64,000 nt of DNA from Microbulbifer agarilyticus (GTDB lineage: Bacteria > Pseudomonadota > Gammaproteobacteria > Pseudomonadales > Cellvibrionaceae), in NCBI RefSeq assembly GCF_019800665.1, contig NZ_JAHVKO010000003.1, positions 744,001-808,000 on the forward strand, given 5' to 3'. Positions within the stretch are counted from its first letter, which is position 1, and each line of letters opens with the position of its first letter. Shown in pieces: positions 17,268 to 27,041 of the stretch. Both the position numbers and the translations under genes were made by a program. The notes beneath the pieces are model-generated. The model saw only the letters and a program-made list of their open reading frames with translations, did no database searches and was not told where the DNA came from.

Positions 17268-17816
17268 TTATTTCACTTTGCCGAACGGCAGCATCTGACG
17301 CAGGGTGTTGTCTTTGTTGTACAGGTGATGCCACAGCGCGCCGCCGATGTGCAGTACCAGCAATACCAGCAGGGCGTTCCACAGCAGTTCTTTGTGCAGG
17401 AAGGCAAACTGCTTGGCCACATCAATATTCTTTTCAAAGAAGGAAGGCAGGTCGAACAGCCAGAACAGCTTGGTGTCGCGGCCGGCGAACTGGCGCATCA
17501 GCAGGCCGGTGAGTGGCATACCGATGATCAGTATGTACATCAGGCTCTGGGTCAGCAGGGAAACTGGCTTCTGGAAGCTGCCGCCGTACAGGTTGGGACG
17601 ACCGTGGGTAGCACGGTAGTAGAGACGGAACAGGCCCAGGAACAGAACCAGGAAGCCGAGGGAGAAGTGGACAACCATCCACCAACCGCGCATTGGGTCT
17701 TCTTTCGCGTACTGCTCGTGGAGTTCTACCGATGCCCAGGCGAACAGGATAAAAAACGCGATCATCCAGTGCAGAGTTTTGAGAGTCTTGCTCCAGCTAT
17801 TGGGTGTGGAGGCCAT
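17268..17816 (-). CDS. Cytochrome b561 family protein
   Basis: This is a four-helix inner-membrane di-heme cytochrome; members pass electrons between quinones and periplasmic partners, and some oxidise superoxide. The 182-residue protein has hydrophobic stretches at about 16-34, 46-65, 88-108 and 143-163, with histidines in LHWMIAF (about 16), VHFSLGF (about 50) and LHIGGALWHH (about 155-163) suited to ligate haem. The start MASTPN lies just downstream of a GGGGATA sequence on the coding strand. It is separated from metR by about 20 bases, transcribed in the same direction, so they may share a transcript. The exact electron partner cannot be told. Confidence 0.88.
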   Translation of the reverse strand: MASTPNSWSKTLKTLHWMIAFFILFAWASVELHEQYAKEDPMRGWWMVVHFSLGFLVLFLGLFRLYYRATHGRPNLYGGSFQKPVSLLTQSLMYILIIGMPLTGLLMRQFAGRDTKLFWLFDLPSFFEKNIDVAKQFAFLHKELLWNALLVLLVLHIGGALWHHLYNKDNTLRQMLPFGKVK

Positions 17817-17838
17817 ACATATCCCCTTGTGTGTTTTA

Positions 17839-18774
17839 TTACTTGTTTATGTTATCGGTCGCGGCAAGCACGCCATTCAGATTGGCGAAGCAGGTATCCC
17901 GTGCTGTAGTGAAGAAGTCCCTTAAAAAAGCCTGTTCCAGCATCTCCTCGCGCACCGCAGCGTAGAGTGTACTCCACACGCCGGATTTTCCTAGTCTCAA
18001 TTGGTTTACCAGCCCCTTTTGTAAATATTCGTAAAGAGCCCAGTTGGGCAGGGCACAAACACCGCGACCACTGACCACCAGTTGTACCATCATCACGGTG
18101 AGTTCTGCGGTGCGCACCGCGGCGGGTTCGATACCGGCCGGGTCGAGGAACTTCTGGAAAATATCCAGCCGCTCTCGCTCTACCGGGTAGGTGATTTGCA
18201 CTTCATTCGCGAGGTCTTGCGGGGCTATCGTCTTCTGTTTCGCCAGTGCGTGTTTGCGGCTGACCGCCAGGCACATCTCAAAACTGAACAGCGGCTCGTA
18301 GTGGATACCTTTGAGAGAGGTATCCGGGTTACTGGTAACCACCAGATCCAGGTCACCGCGTACCAGTGCCGGTAGCGGTGCGAAATGGAAACCACTGGAT
18401 AGGTCCAGCTCGACCTCGGGCCAGTCGTCCCGGTAGGCATCGAGGGTTGGCATCAGCCACTGGTAACAGCTGTGGCATTCGATCGCGATATTCAGGCGAC
18501 CTGCCTGTCCCGATGCCAGTCGCGCCAGGTCTCTTTGCGCCACCGCCACTCGCGGCAGCACATCGTCTGCCAGCTGCAACAGCCGCAGCCCGGCGCTGGT
18601 AAAGCGCAGGGGGCGCGACTTGCGCACAAACAGCGCCTGTGCGTGGCGGTCTTCCATCTCGCGGAACAGGTGGGAAAGCGCGGATTGGGTCAGGTGCAGG
18701 CGCTCGGACGCGCGCACCATGCTGCCGGTATCCCGCAGCACCGTCAGGGCGCGTAAGTGCCTCAGCTCAATCAT
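17839..18774 (-). CDS. metR: LysR-type regulator MetR
   Basis: MetR activates methionine synthesis genes, using homocysteine as co-effector. The 311-residue protein starts with the LysR winged-helix domain MIELRHLRALTVLRDTGSM, with the recognition helix in RLHLTQSALSHLFREME (about 25-41). The C-terminal effector domain follows the usual length. Its assignment as MetR rests on sequence style and on being divergent from metE with 114 bases between start codons, the classical arrangement. A near-palindrome with TTCAT and ATGAA ends lies in that gap and is a candidate binding site. Confidence 0.93.
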   Translation of the reverse strand: MIELRHLRALTVLRDTGSMVRASERLHLTQSALSHLFREMEDRHAQALFVRKSRPLRFTSAGLRLLQLADDVLPRVAVAQRDLARLASGQAGRLNIAIECHSCYQWLMPTLDAYRDDWPEVELDLSSGFHFAPLPALVRGDLDLVVTSNPDTSLKGIHYEPLFSFEMCLAVSRKHALAKQKTIAPQDLANEVQITYPVERERLDIFQKFLDPAGIEPAAVRTAELTVMMVQLVVSGRGVCALPNWALYEYLQKGLVNQLRLGKSGVWSTLYAAVREEMLEQAFLRDFFTTARDTCFANLNGVLAATDNINK

Positions 18775-18798
18775 TCTCTATTGCCATCTTTAATTAAA

Positions 18799-18824
18799 TT
18801 CATGTTTTCGGCGAAAAATATGAA
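18799..18824. promoter_or_regulatory. Near-palindrome in the metR-metE divergent region
   Basis: TTCATGTTTTCG and CGAAAAATATGAA face each other around a GC centre, with one extra base in the right arm. Known MetR sites are TGAA-N5-TTCA; here the outer TTCA and TGAA halves have the opposite order, so this is a candidate regulatory site rather than a recognised MetR box. Confidence 0.35.
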
Positions 18825-18888
18825 ATTGATTGAACATGCTAAGAGCCCCAGAATCAACCCCGAATTTTACGGACCCAGGGGAAAGGGC

Positions 18889-21123
18889 ATGGCAAAGACA
18901 CATATTCTCGGATATCCGCGCATTGGCGCGCATCGCGAGCTTAAACGCGCGCAGGAAGCCTATTGGAAAGGTGAGATCGACCAGCAAGCACTTTTGGCCG
19001 CTGGCGCACAGGTGCGCAGCCAGAATTGGCAGGCCCAGCAGGCGGCGGGGTTGGCGCTCACTACCGTGGGGGACTTCGCCTGGTACGACCAGGTATTGAA
19101 TCACTCGCTGCTGTTCGGTGTTATTCCCGAGCGCTTTCAGCATGGAGCGGCAGACAACAAACTGGATCAGTACTTCCGCCTTGCGCGCGGCCGAGCACCT
19201 TCCGGCGAGCCGGTGGCCGCCAGTGCCATGACCAAATGGTTTGATACCAATTATCACTACCTTGTGCCGGAGTTCTCGGAAGATCAGCCGTTCACGCTGG
19301 ATGCGGAATGGTTGCTGGCAGAAATCAAGGATGCACAGAGCCTTGGCCACAATGTTAAGCCGGTAATTATTGGTCCGCTTACCTATCTTTGGTTAGGGCG
19401 CGGTGTAGATAACGCGCTCGATTTATTGCCGAGTCTGTTGGCCTGCTATGAGCAGTTACTGGCACAGCTGGCCGACGCCGCCGCGCAATGGGTGCAGATC
19501 GACGAGCCAATCCTGGGGCTCGATTTACCGGCCCAGTGGCGCGATGCATTTGCGCCTGTGTATAACACTCTGGCAAAAGCCAGTGGCAGCAAGTTGCTAC
19601 TCGCAACCTACTTTTCCACATTGCGTGAAAACCTATCGCTGGTATTTGATCTGCCTGTGGATGGAATTCATATCGATGCGGTGCGAGGCGGTGAAGACCT
19701 ACAGCCTGCGTTTGAGGCGTTGCGTGGAGACCAGACTCTCTCGGTCGGCGTGGTCAATGGTCGCAACGTGTGGAAAACCGATCTGGCCCAGTGGCAGCAG
19801 GTTCTAAGAGAAGAAGCGGAAGTGCTCGGCGACCGTTTGTGGATATCTGCCAGCTGTTCGCTACTCCATTCGCCCGTAGATCTGGAAACCGAAACGGGTT
19901 TGAGCGAAGAACACAAAAACAAACTGGCCTATAGCCGCCAGAAACTTGATGAATTGCAGAAGCTGCGATCGGCACTCGAACCAGGGGCTGAGACACTTGC
20001 AGCTTTCCCTCAAACCGATAGTCGTACTGAGGCGGATGTACGTCAGCAGCTGGAAAGTACCTGGCGCCCACAGAAGTTTTCCGAACGGGTTGAGGTTCAG
20101 CGCGAGCGCTGGCAGCTTCCACTACTGCCGACCACCACTATCGGTTCTTTTCCACAGACCGACGTTTTACGTCAGGTGCGTAAGCAGTTTCGCAACGCAG
20201 AAATTAGTCAAAAGGATTACCACGATCACTTGCGTGCAGAAATAGCCGAAGCGATTCGCCGTCAGGAAATCCTGGGGCTGGACGTATTGGTACACGGCGA
20301 AGCCGAGCGCAACGACATGGTGGAATACTTCGGCGAGCAACTGGACGGGTTTATCCACACAGGTAATGGCTGGGTACAGAGTTACGGTTCCCGCTGTGTA
20401 AAACCGCCGATTATTGCCGGTGATATCAGCCGACCCAATGCCATGACCGTACAGTGGAGCGAGTACGCTCAGAGCCTCAGTAAGCGTCCGGTAAAAGGTA
20501 TGCTCACCGGTCCGGTTACTATTTTGAACTGGTCCTTTCCCCGCGAGGATATTCCGCGCGCGGCAAGCTGCCTGCAAATCGCCAAAGCACTGCGTGACGA
20601 GGTTCGGGATTTGGAGGCGGCGGGTATCGGTATTATTCAGGTCGACGAGCCGGCACTGCGCGAAGGTTTGCCGTTGCGCGAGGCGGAGCACAAGGCGTAT
20701 TTCGATTGGGCGGTGGGCTGCTTCCGTTATACCTGCAGTGAGGTAAAGCCGGAAACCCAGATCCACACCCACATGTGTTACTCGAATTTCAACGCGATCA
20801 TGGAGGCGATTGTGGCGTTGGATGCGGATGTGATTACCATCGAATCCGCACGTTCGGATCTACGTTTACTGGATGTCTTTGCCGGTGAAAATGGCGGTTA
20901 TCCGAATGAAATCGGCCCAGGTATCTACGACATTCACTCGCCCAATGTGCCGGAACGTGAAGAGTTGAAAGAGCGATTGCAGCAACTACTCAAAGTAATC
21001 CCGAAGGAAAAGCTCTGGGTAAATCCAGACTGTGGATTAAAAACCCGTAATTGGGCAGAAGTAGGTTCGGCGTTGCTGAATATGGTGGAGGCGACGCGCA
21101 CGGTACGCAGTGCGTTAGTTTGA
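18889..21123 (+). CDS. metE: Cobalamin-independent methionine synthase
   Basis: MetE transfers a methyl group from methyltetrahydropteroyl-triglutamate to homocysteine, making methionine. The ATG at 18889 is chosen because it is preceded by an AGGGGAAAGGG ribosome site and gives the standard N-terminus AKTHILGYPRIG; a longer frame from 18757 would run across the promoter. The product is 744 residues, near the family norm. Zinc ligands are visible in HTHMCYS (about 628-632) and in NPDCGLKTR (about 714). No cobalamin riboswitch is seen upstream, so control is probably by MetR alone. Confidence 0.96.
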   Translation: MAKTHILGYPRIGAHRELKRAQEAYWKGEIDQQALLAAGAQVRSQNWQAQQAAGLALTTVGDFAWYDQVLNHSLLFGVIPERFQHGAADNKLDQYFRLARGRAPSGEPVAASAMTKWFDTNYHYLVPEFSEDQPFTLDAEWLLAEIKDAQSLGHNVKPVIIGPLTYLWLGRGVDNALDLLPSLLACYEQLLAQLADAAAQWVQIDEPILGLDLPAQWRDAFAPVYNTLAKASGSKLLLATYFSTLRENLSLVFDLPVDGIHIDAVRGGEDLQPAFEALRGDQTLSVGVVNGRNVWKTDLAQWQQVLREEAEVLGDRLWISASCSLLHSPVDLETETGLSEEHKNKLAYSRQKLDELQKLRSALEPGAETLAAFPQTDSRTEADVRQQLESTWRPQKFSERVEVQRERWQLPLLPTTTIGSFPQTDVLRQVRKQFRNAEISQKDYHDHLRAEIAEAIRRQEILGLDVLVHGEAERNDMVEYFGEQLDGFIHTGNGWVQSYGSRCVKPPIIAGDISRPNAMTVQWSEYAQSLSKRPVKGMLTGPVTILNWSFPREDIPRAASCLQIAKALRDEVRDLEAAGIGIIQVDEPALREGLPLREAEHKAYFDWAVGCFRYTCSEVKPETQIHTHMCYSNFNAIMEAIVALDADVITIESARSDLRLLDVFAGENGGYPNEIGPGIYDIHSPNVPEREELKERLQQLLKVIPKEKLWVNPDCGLKTRNWAEVGSALLNMVEATRTVRSALV

Positions 21124-21141
21124 TTCCATTTCGCAGCCAAT

Positions 21142-21171
21142 AAAAAAGGGCCTGTATTCACGCCCTTTTTT
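21142..21171. terminator. Bidirectional terminator between metE and pepQ
   Basis: A run of six A, GGGC, a 10-base loop, GCCC and a T-run form a hairpin between the convergent stop codons, so it serves both genes. Confidence 0.85.
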
Positions 21172-21181
21172 GTTTTGAGAT

Positions 21182-22486
21182 TTAGTAGCAATCCCGCGTC
21201 ATATTTTCCACGCGGTCTTTGTGCACGATCAGGTTGTCCTCGATACGTACACCACCGTAAGGCCGCAGCTTTTCTACCTTGTCCCAATTCACTTCATCCG
21301 CCAGCTGGGATTCTTTCAGGTCCGACAGCAGGCTGTGGATAAAGTACAGGCCCGGCTCGATGGTGAAGACCTGATTTTCTTCGATGGTACGGGTGGTACG
21401 CAGGAACGGGTACTCGGTTGGTGGTGGGGTGGTGCCACCTTCCGGTGCGGTCTGGTGGCCGCCCACATCGTGTACCTGCAGGCCGAGGAAGTGGCCCAGG
21501 CCGTGTGGCATAAAGGTACCGGTGAGGCCAGATTCCACCGCGCTTTCCGGCGAGGTTTTGATCACACCAAATTGCTGCAGGAGTTGGCCGATTTTGTGGT
21601 GGCAGTCTTTGTGTAATTCCACATAAGAGGCGCCGGGAAGCAGGCCCGCAACTAGCTCCTGTTCTTTCTCGTGCATCGCCGTTACCAGGTCGGCGAATTC
21701 GCCATCGCGGTAGGCATAGGAGCGGGTGATGTCGGCACAGTAGCCGTTGCAGTCGGCACCGGCATCGATCAGGAAGCTGCGACGCTCGCTCTCGGACAGG
21801 CGCTGTGTGGATAAGTGCGTGTAGTGCAGGATGGCCCCGTGCTCGTTAAGGCCGACAATATTGCCGTAGGGCATCTGGTTTTCACCCTGGCCGGCGGCGT
21901 TCAGGTAGGCCAGGTTAATTTCGAACTCGCTCGCGCCACTGCGGAAGGCTTCTTCCGCGGCCTGGTGGGCACGCACCGCAATGCGGTTGGCTTCGCGCAG
22001 GCAGGCGAATTCGTAAGGAGTTTTGTAGGCGCGGGCCCAGTGCAGCTGGTCGATCAGATGCTGCGGGTTGCGCTGGCCGATCTCCCAGCCCTCCAGTTTG
22101 CCGGTCTCACCGATAAAGGCCGCGTTCTCGCCGCTGAGGAAGGCTTTGGCTTCGTCCGGTTTGGACAGCAGCTCGATATCGTACTCGTCGCTCCAGAAGG
22201 TCTGCGGAGCGGGCGGCACGTAGTGCCAGAAGTCTACCGGGCGGTAGAACAGCAACTTGGGCTTCTGCCCGCGACGATAGATGACCCAGCTGTGTGGGTT
22301 GTCGGAGACCGGCACCAGGGCTTTGAACTGGGGGTTAACCCGGAACGGGTAGTAGTTGTCATCCAGGAACTGTACGGACGGCGAACCGCTATACACGTTG
22401 AGGGTCTCGAACCCACATTGCTCGAGGATCTCATCGTAACGCTTGCACAGGATGGCAAGGTGTTCACTGAAGAGTTGCTTGTCCAT
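21182..22486 (-). CDS. pepQ: Xaa-Pro dipeptidase
   Basis: PepQ cleaves dipeptides with C-terminal proline in the cytoplasm; relatives also hydrolyse organophosphates. The 434-residue protein is of the usual length. The N-terminal domain (to about 165) is followed by the pita-bread catalytic domain. The dinuclear metal ligands are recognisable in IDAGADCNGYCADITRSY (two Asp, near 240-257), HGLGHFLGLQVHDVGG (near 332-347), TIEPGLYF and GGVRIEDN at the end. It is monocistronic, convergent with metE. A short tandem repeat lies upstream of it. Confidence 0.94.
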   Translation of the reverse strand: MDKQLFSEHLAILCKRYDEILEQCGFETLNVYSGSPSVQFLDDNYYPFRVNPQFKALVPVSDNPHSWVIYRRGQKPKLLFYRPVDFWHYVPPAPQTFWSDEYDIELLSKPDEAKAFLSGENAAFIGETGKLEGWEIGQRNPQHLIDQLHWARAYKTPYEFACLREANRIAVRAHQAAEEAFRSGASEFEINLAYLNAAGQGENQMPYGNIVGLNEHGAILHYTHLSTQRLSESERRSFLIDAGADCNGYCADITRSYAYRDGEFADLVTAMHEKEQELVAGLLPGASYVELHKDCHHKIGQLLQQFGVIKTSPESAVESGLTGTFMPHGLGHFLGLQVHDVGGHQTAPEGGTTPPPTEYPFLRTTRTIEENQVFTIEPGLYFIHSLLSDLKESQLADEVNWDKVEKLRPYGGVRIEDNLIVHKDRVENMTRDCY

Positions 22487-22501
22487 AACGCCCCTTAGTT
22501 A

Positions 22502-22540
22502 GGTAGATAGCTCTGGTAGATAGCTCTGGTAGATAGGTCT
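22502..22540. repeat. Three tandem copies of a 13-bp unit
   Basis: The unit GGTAGATAGCTCT occurs twice exactly and a third time with one change (GGTAGATAGGTCT). It sits in the region between the divergent pepQ and purU starts. It looks like replication slippage; a role in expression is possible but not shown. Confidence 0.9.
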
Positions 22541-22663
22541 GCTAAATAAATGTCGGGTCAAAAGATAACTCGACGAATTGGTCGAAAACCAACCATTGTT
22601 GCAGGTGCACGAAAGCACATAGTGTATAGTCACTGTTCTGGATAAATAGTCTGATTTTGGACC

Positions 22664-23500
22664 ATGGAAAAGAAGATACTGCTAACGGACTGCCCCGATG
22701 CCAAAGGGCTGATCGCGAAGATCACCAACATCTGCTACAAGCACCAACTAAATATCACCAAGAACGACGAGTTCGTTGACCGCGCGCAGGGCCGCTTTTT
22801 TATGCGCACCGCGCTGGAAGGCATCTTTAACGATGATACCTTCCTGGAAGATTTGGATATGACACTGCCCCGAGGGGCAGAGCGACGGCTGGTCGCCAGT
22901 GGCCGTAAGCGTGTGGTGCTGATGGTTACCAAGGAATCCCACTGCCTGGGTGATATCCTGATGAAGTGCTATTCCGGCGCTCTGGATGTGGAGATAGCTG
23001 CGGTAGTTGGCAATCACAAGGTGCTGCAGCCTCTTGTGGAAAAGTTCGACATCCCGTTCCATTGGGTACCCGCAGAAGACCTCGAGCGTGCCCAGCACGA
23101 GGAGCAGGTCATTGAGATCGTGGATCGTTATGAGCCCGATTATCTGATCCTCGCTAAATATATGCGGGTGCTCACACCGCAGTTTGTTGCCCACTTCAAA
23201 AACCGTATCATCAATATTCACCACTCCTTCCTACCGGCCTTTATAGGTGCCAAGCCTTACCTGCAGGCGTTTGAACGCGGGGTGAAAATTATTGGTGCCA
23301 CCGCGCATTTTGTCACCGATGATCTGGACGAGGGGCCGATCATTGAGCAGGATGTGATTCATGTGGATCACTTCTATTCCGCTGACGATATGGCCAGTGC
23401 CGGTCGCGATGTGGAAAAACAGGTATTGAGCCGAGCGTTACAGCGGGTTCTCGAAGAGCGTGTGTTTATTCACGGTAACCGTACCGTGGTATTTAAGTAG
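22664..23500 (+). CDS. purU: Formyltetrahydrofolate deformylase
   Basis: PurU hydrolyses 10-formyltetrahydrofolate to formate and tetrahydrofolate, balancing one-carbon pools and supplying formate for PurT. The 278-residue protein has an N-terminal ACT domain (about 5-80, LLTDCPDAKGLIAKIT) and a C-terminal formyl-transferase-like domain beginning near VVLMVTKESHCLGD. The catalytic segment is NIHHSFLPAFIGAKPY (near 184-199) with DDLDEGPIIEQD further on. Length and domain order match PurU. Its neighbours metE and gcvP also act in one-carbon metabolism, though the genes are not in one operon. Confidence 0.95.
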   Translation: MEKKILLTDCPDAKGLIAKITNICYKHQLNITKNDEFVDRAQGRFFMRTALEGIFNDDTFLEDLDMTLPRGAERRLVASGRKRVVLMVTKESHCLGDILMKCYSGALDVEIAAVVGNHKVLQPLVEKFDIPFHWVPAEDLERAQHEEQVIEIVDRYEPDYLILAKYMRVLTPQFVAHFKNRIINIHHSFLPAFIGAKPYLQAFERGVKIIGATAHFVTDDLDEGPIIEQDVIHVDHFYSADDMASAGRDVEKQVLSRALQRVLEERVFIHGNRTVVFK

Positions 23501-23528
23501 CTCTCTAATAGCTATCTTTGGGGGAAAG

Positions 23529-23921
23529 ATGAAACAAGCAATTGTTACCGGCGCAGCTCTGTTGCTGATGACGCAATTACTTGGCGGTTGCGCCAGCGAA
23601 CCGGCGGCACCGAATCCAGGAATCAAAGAGTCTTTCCACACCGAGATTTCTGCCAACGGCTCCAAGCGTTTTACCTACGTGCTGGAAGTCGCCGCACCTG
23701 CGTTGCGCGGACCATATACGCAGAGTGCGAGCGAGCGCGCGCGTATGGGCAAGCAGTACGAAGGCTTCGGCCGACCGCGCCGGGTGAACTTCGACCACGC
23801 GTTACAGCTGAAACTCCAGGAAACGGGTTTCTGTCGCGACGGGTATTTTGTGATTGATCGGGTGGTTTCGCCGCAAGGTGGTGAACTGCGTGGTGAATGT
23901 CGGGAAGGGGCCGAGCGGTAG
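23529..23921 (+). CDS. Small putative lipoprotein
   Basis: The 130-residue product starts with a short basic end, a hydrophobic stretch and a lipobox LGGC (Cys at 21), so it is likely a lipid-anchored envelope protein. The mature part has no motif that I recognise; two further cysteines (in GFCRDG and GECREG) could form a disulfide bond. A GGGGGAAAG ribosome site precedes the ATG. It begins 28 bases after purU and may be co-transcribed, but a functional link is not evident. Confidence 0.7.
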   Translation: MKQAIVTGAALLLMTQLLGGCASEPAAPNPGIKESFHTEISANGSKRFTYVLEVAAPALRGPYTQSASERARMGKQYEGFGRPRRVNFDHALQLKLQETGFCRDGYFVIDRVVSPQGGELRGECREGAER

Positions 23922-23953
23922 TGCCCTCTTGCACTACAGAAGGCTGATGAGAA

Positions 23954-24065
23954 GGCAAAGTGCCGGGTGATATTTTTCGAAAGCGTCGGCGACATGGACG
24001 TCGCCGACGCAGCGTACAGGGAAGTATTCACAGCGGTTTCGAAAAATATCACCCGGTGCTTTGCC
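23954..24065. repeat. 112-bp nested palindromic element (MITE- or REP-like)
   Basis: Two 29-base outer arms (23954-23982 and 24037-24065) are inverted copies with two mismatches. Inside lies a second perfect 11-bp inverted pair, GCGTCGGCGAC (23983-23993) and its complement (24000-24010), around ATGGAC, followed by a 26-base unpaired part. As RNA it would form a branched stem. The structure is that of a small non-autonomous repeat element; no clear target duplication is visible at its ends. Confidence 0.75.
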
Positions 24066-24087
24066 GCCAGATGACTTTAGATTATCC

Positions 24088-24121
24088 AAAAAAAATGCCG
24101 GAGCATTGCTCCGGCATTTTT
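24088..24121. terminator. Bidirectional terminator between the lipoprotein gene and gcvP
   Basis: ATGCCGGAGC and GCTCCGGCAT form a 10-bp stem with a 3-base loop, with eight A on the left and a T-run on the right. It can end transcription from both sides. Confidence 0.9.
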
Positions 24122-24149
24122 GTTTCTGGGCTACTTATTCCTGGCCTAA

Positions 24150-27041
24150 TTAGTCCATGTAGCTCTCAACTGGCGGACAGGAACAGATCAGGTTCCGGTC
24201 GCCGTACACATTGTCGATACGATTGGACGCCGGCCACACCTTGTGGTGCTTCAGCCAGGCGGCCGGGCGACCGGCAATTTCGCGGCTGTACGGGTGGGTC
24301 CAATCGTCGGTCATCACGTCGTCTTGAGTGTGCGGCGCATTGTGCAGGGGGTTGTCGTCTGCACTGTATTTGCCGCTGGCCACGTCGTCTGCTTCCTGAC
24401 GAATCGTCGCCATGGCTTGTACAAAGCGATCCAGTTCTTCCTGTGCTTCCGATTCGGTCGGCTCGATCATCAGGGTGCCGGCAACCGGGAAGGACATGGT
24501 CGGCGCGTGGAAGCCGAAGTCCATCAGGCGCTTGGCGATGTCTTCTTCGGTAATACCGCTCACTTCTTTCAGCGGGCGCAGGTCGATCAGACACTCGTGG
24601 GCGATAAAACCGTTGCTGCCTTTGTACAGCAGCGGGTAGTGTTCGCTCAGCTTCTTGGCCACGTAGTTGGCATTCAGGATCGCGGTTTCGGTGGCGAGCT
24701 TCATGCCTTTTTTACCCATCATGCGAATGTACATCCAGCTGATCGGCAGAATGCTGGCAGAGCCCCAGGGCGCAGCAGAAATGGTGCCGTTTACTGGATC
24801 GTTGCCCGGTACCTCGGTTACCGGGTGGCCTGCCAGATAAGGCTTCAGGTGTTCTCCAACCGCAATCGGGCCCATGCCCGGGCCGCCACCACCGTGGGGA
24901 ATACAGAAAGTCTTGTGCAGGTTCAGGTGGGATACGTCACCACCGAATTTACCCGGTGCGGCCACGCCAATCAGGGCGTTCATGTTGGCGCCGTCGATGT
25001 ACACCTGACCGCCGGCATTGTGGATAAGCTCGCAGATCTCGCGGATGCCTTCCTCGAATACACCGTGGGTGGAGGGGTAGGTCACCATCAGTGCCGCGAC
25101 GCGGTCGCCGTGCTCTTCTACTTTTGCTTTCAGGTCGGCGATGTCCACGTTGCCGTTGTTGTCACAGGCAACCACCACAACCTTCATGCTTACCATCATC
25201 GCCGAGGCGGGGTTGGTGCCGTGGGCGGAGGCCGGGATCAGGCAGATATCGCGCTGGCCTTCACCTTTCGCTTCCAGGTATTTCTTGATTGCTACCAAGC
25301 CCGCGTACTCACCCTGTGAGCCGGCATTCGGCTGCAGGCTCACGGCGTCGTAACCGGTACATTCCGCCAGCATGGTTTCTAGTTGGGTGAACATCTCGCG
25401 GTAGCCCTGAGCCTGGTCGGCTGGGGCAAACGGGTGCAGCTTGCCGAACTCTGGCCAGGTCACCGGGATCATTTCGGCGGTGGCGTTCAGCTTCATGGTG
25501 CAGGAACCCAGCGGAATCATGCTGTGGTTCAGGGCGATATCTTTGGACTCCAGGGTCTTCAGGTAGCGCAGCATTTCGGTTTCGGAATGATGCGTGTTGA
25601 ACACCGGGTGGGTCATGAATTCACTGGCGCGCTGCAGGCTTGCGGGTACGCCGGCGGGGCCTTTGGCGGCCAGCTCGGCATCCATCGCATTCAGGTCGAG
25701 GCCGTGCTCGGCGCCGGTGAAAATGTTCAGCAGCTCGGAAACATCTTCCAGCTTGGTGGTTTCGTTCAGGCTCACACCCAGCGCGTCTGCGCCCACTTTG
25801 CGCAGGTTGATCTCTGCGGCAATGGCGCGCTCGAAGATTTCAGACTGCTTGTCGCCCACAGAGACGGTGAGGGTATCGAACCAGCTGTCGTGGGTGAGGC
25901 TCAGGCCTTTTTCTTTCAGGCCGGAAGCGAGGATGTCGGTAAGGCGCTGGATACGCGCGGCGATGGTCTTCAGACCTTCCGGGCCGTGGTAAATCGCGTA
26001 GAAGGCGCTCATCACTGCCAGCAGTACCTGGGAGGTACAGATGTTGGAGTTGGCCTTTTCACGGCGGATATGCTGCTCACGCGTTTGCATGGCCATACGC
26101 AGGGCGCGCTTGCCCTTGCTGTCCACGGAAACACCGATGATGCGGCCGGGCGCGGAGCGCTTGTAGGCTTCGCGGAAGGCGAAGAAGCCGGCGTGCGGGC
26201 CACCGTAACCCATTGGGATACCGAAACGCTGGTTACAGCCAACCACCACGTCCGCTCCCATTTCACCCGGCGCTTTCAGGGCCACCAGGCTCATCAGGTC
26301 TGCGGCCACGGTTACCAGCGCATTGGTTTCGTGCACCTTGGCAATCAGGTCGGTGAGGTCGCGTACCACACCGGTAGAGCCCGGGTACTGGAACAGGGCG
26401 CCGAACAGTTCTTCCGGCAGGTCGGTTTCCGGGTTGCCCACAACCACTTCAAAGCCGAAGTGTTCTGCGCGGGTCTGTACTACCGCGATGGTTTGCGGGT
26501 GGCAGTCTGCATCGACAAAGAAGACGTTGGATTTGTTGCGTTTTACCTGGCGCTTACACATGGCCATGGCTTCCGCGGCGGCGGTGCCTTCGTCCAGCAT
26601 GGAGGCGTTGGCCAGGTCCATACCGGTCAGGTCCATGATCATCTGCTGGAAGTTCAGCAGGCCTTCCAGGCGGCCCTGGGCAATTTCTGGCTGGTAGGGG
26701 GTGTAGGCGGTGTACCAACCCGGATTTTCCAGCACGTTGCGCAGGATCACGTTGGGGGTGATGGTGTCGTGGTAACCCATACCGATAAAGGTACGGAAAA
26801 TCTTGTTGCGGCTCGCCAGCGCTTTCAGTTCCGCCAGCGCCTCCTGTTCGTCCACCGCATCTGCCAGGTTCAGGTCATTGGATTTACGGATGGCGGCAGG
26901 CACGGTCTTTTCAATCAGTTCGTCCAGGGTGGCGACACCGAGGGTGTCGAGCATGGCCTGGGTCTGCGCGGCGTCCGGGCCGATATGGCGGCGGATAAAG
27001 GCGTCGTGCTGTTCCAACTGCTTGAGGGAAGGCTGGGTCAT
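24150..27041 (-). CDS. gcvP: Glycine dehydrogenase (decarboxylating), P-protein
   Basis: GcvP is the pyridoxal-phosphate subunit of the glycine cleavage complex; it decarboxylates glycine and passes the aminomethyl group to the lipoyl H-protein. The 963-residue length is that of the single-chain form, with the P1-like half followed by the P2-like half. The catalytic lysine is in [19 protein letters not shown], near residue 700. The start at 27041 (MTQPSLKQL) is preferred over the longer frame to 27083 because an AGGA lies about 12 bases upstream and the family starts here. gcvT and gcvH are not adjacent, and no glycine riboswitch signature is seen upstream. Confidence 0.96.
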   Translation of the reverse strand: MTQPSLKQLEQHDAFIRRHIGPDAAQTQAMLDTLGVATLDELIEKTVPAAIRKSNDLNLADAVDEQEALAELKALASRNKIFRTFIGMGYHDTITPNVILRNVLENPGWYTAYTPYQPEIAQGRLEGLLNFQQMIMDLTGMDLANASMLDEGTAAAEAMAMCKRQVKRNKSNVFFVDADCHPQTIAVVQTRAEHFGFEVVVGNPETDLPEELFGALFQYPGSTGVVRDLTDLIAKVHETNALVTVAADLMSLVALKAPGEMGADVVVGCNQRFGIPMGYGGPHAGFFAFREAYKRSAPGRIIGVSVDSKGKRALRMAMQTREQHIRREKANSNICTSQVLLAVMSAFYAIYHGPEGLKTIAARIQRLTDILASGLKEKGLSLTHDSWFDTLTVSVGDKQSEIFERAIAAEINLRKVGADALGVSLNETTKLEDVSELLNIFTGAEHGLDLNAMDAELAAKGPAGVPASLQRASEFMTHPVFNTHHSETEMLRYLKTLESKDIALNHSMIPLGSCTMKLNATAEMIPVTWPEFGKLHPFAPADQAQGYREMFTQLETMLAECTGYDAVSLQPNAGSQGEYAGLVAIKKYLEAKGEGQRDICLIPASAHGTNPASAMMVSMKVVVVACDNNGNVDIADLKAKVEEHGDRVAALMVTYPSTHGVFEEGIREICELIHNAGGQVYIDGANMNALIGVAAPGKFGGDVSHLNLHKTFCIPHGGGGPGMGPIAVGEHLKPYLAGHPVTEVPGNDPVNGTISAAPWGSASILPISWMYIRMMGKKGMKLATETAILNANYVAKKLSEHYPLLYKGSNGFIAHECLIDLRPLKEVSGITEEDIAKRLMDFGFHAPTMSFPVAGTLMIEPTESEAQEELDRFVQAMATIRQEADDVASGKYSADDNPLHNAPHTQDDVMTDDWTHPYSREIAGRPAAWLKHHKVWPASNRIDNVYGDRNLICSCPPVESYMD

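Noticed and set aside
18757..18888. Upstream extension of metE
   Set aside because: It crosses the metR-metE promoter region and overlaps metR; the internal ATG has a good ribosome site and the family N-terminus.
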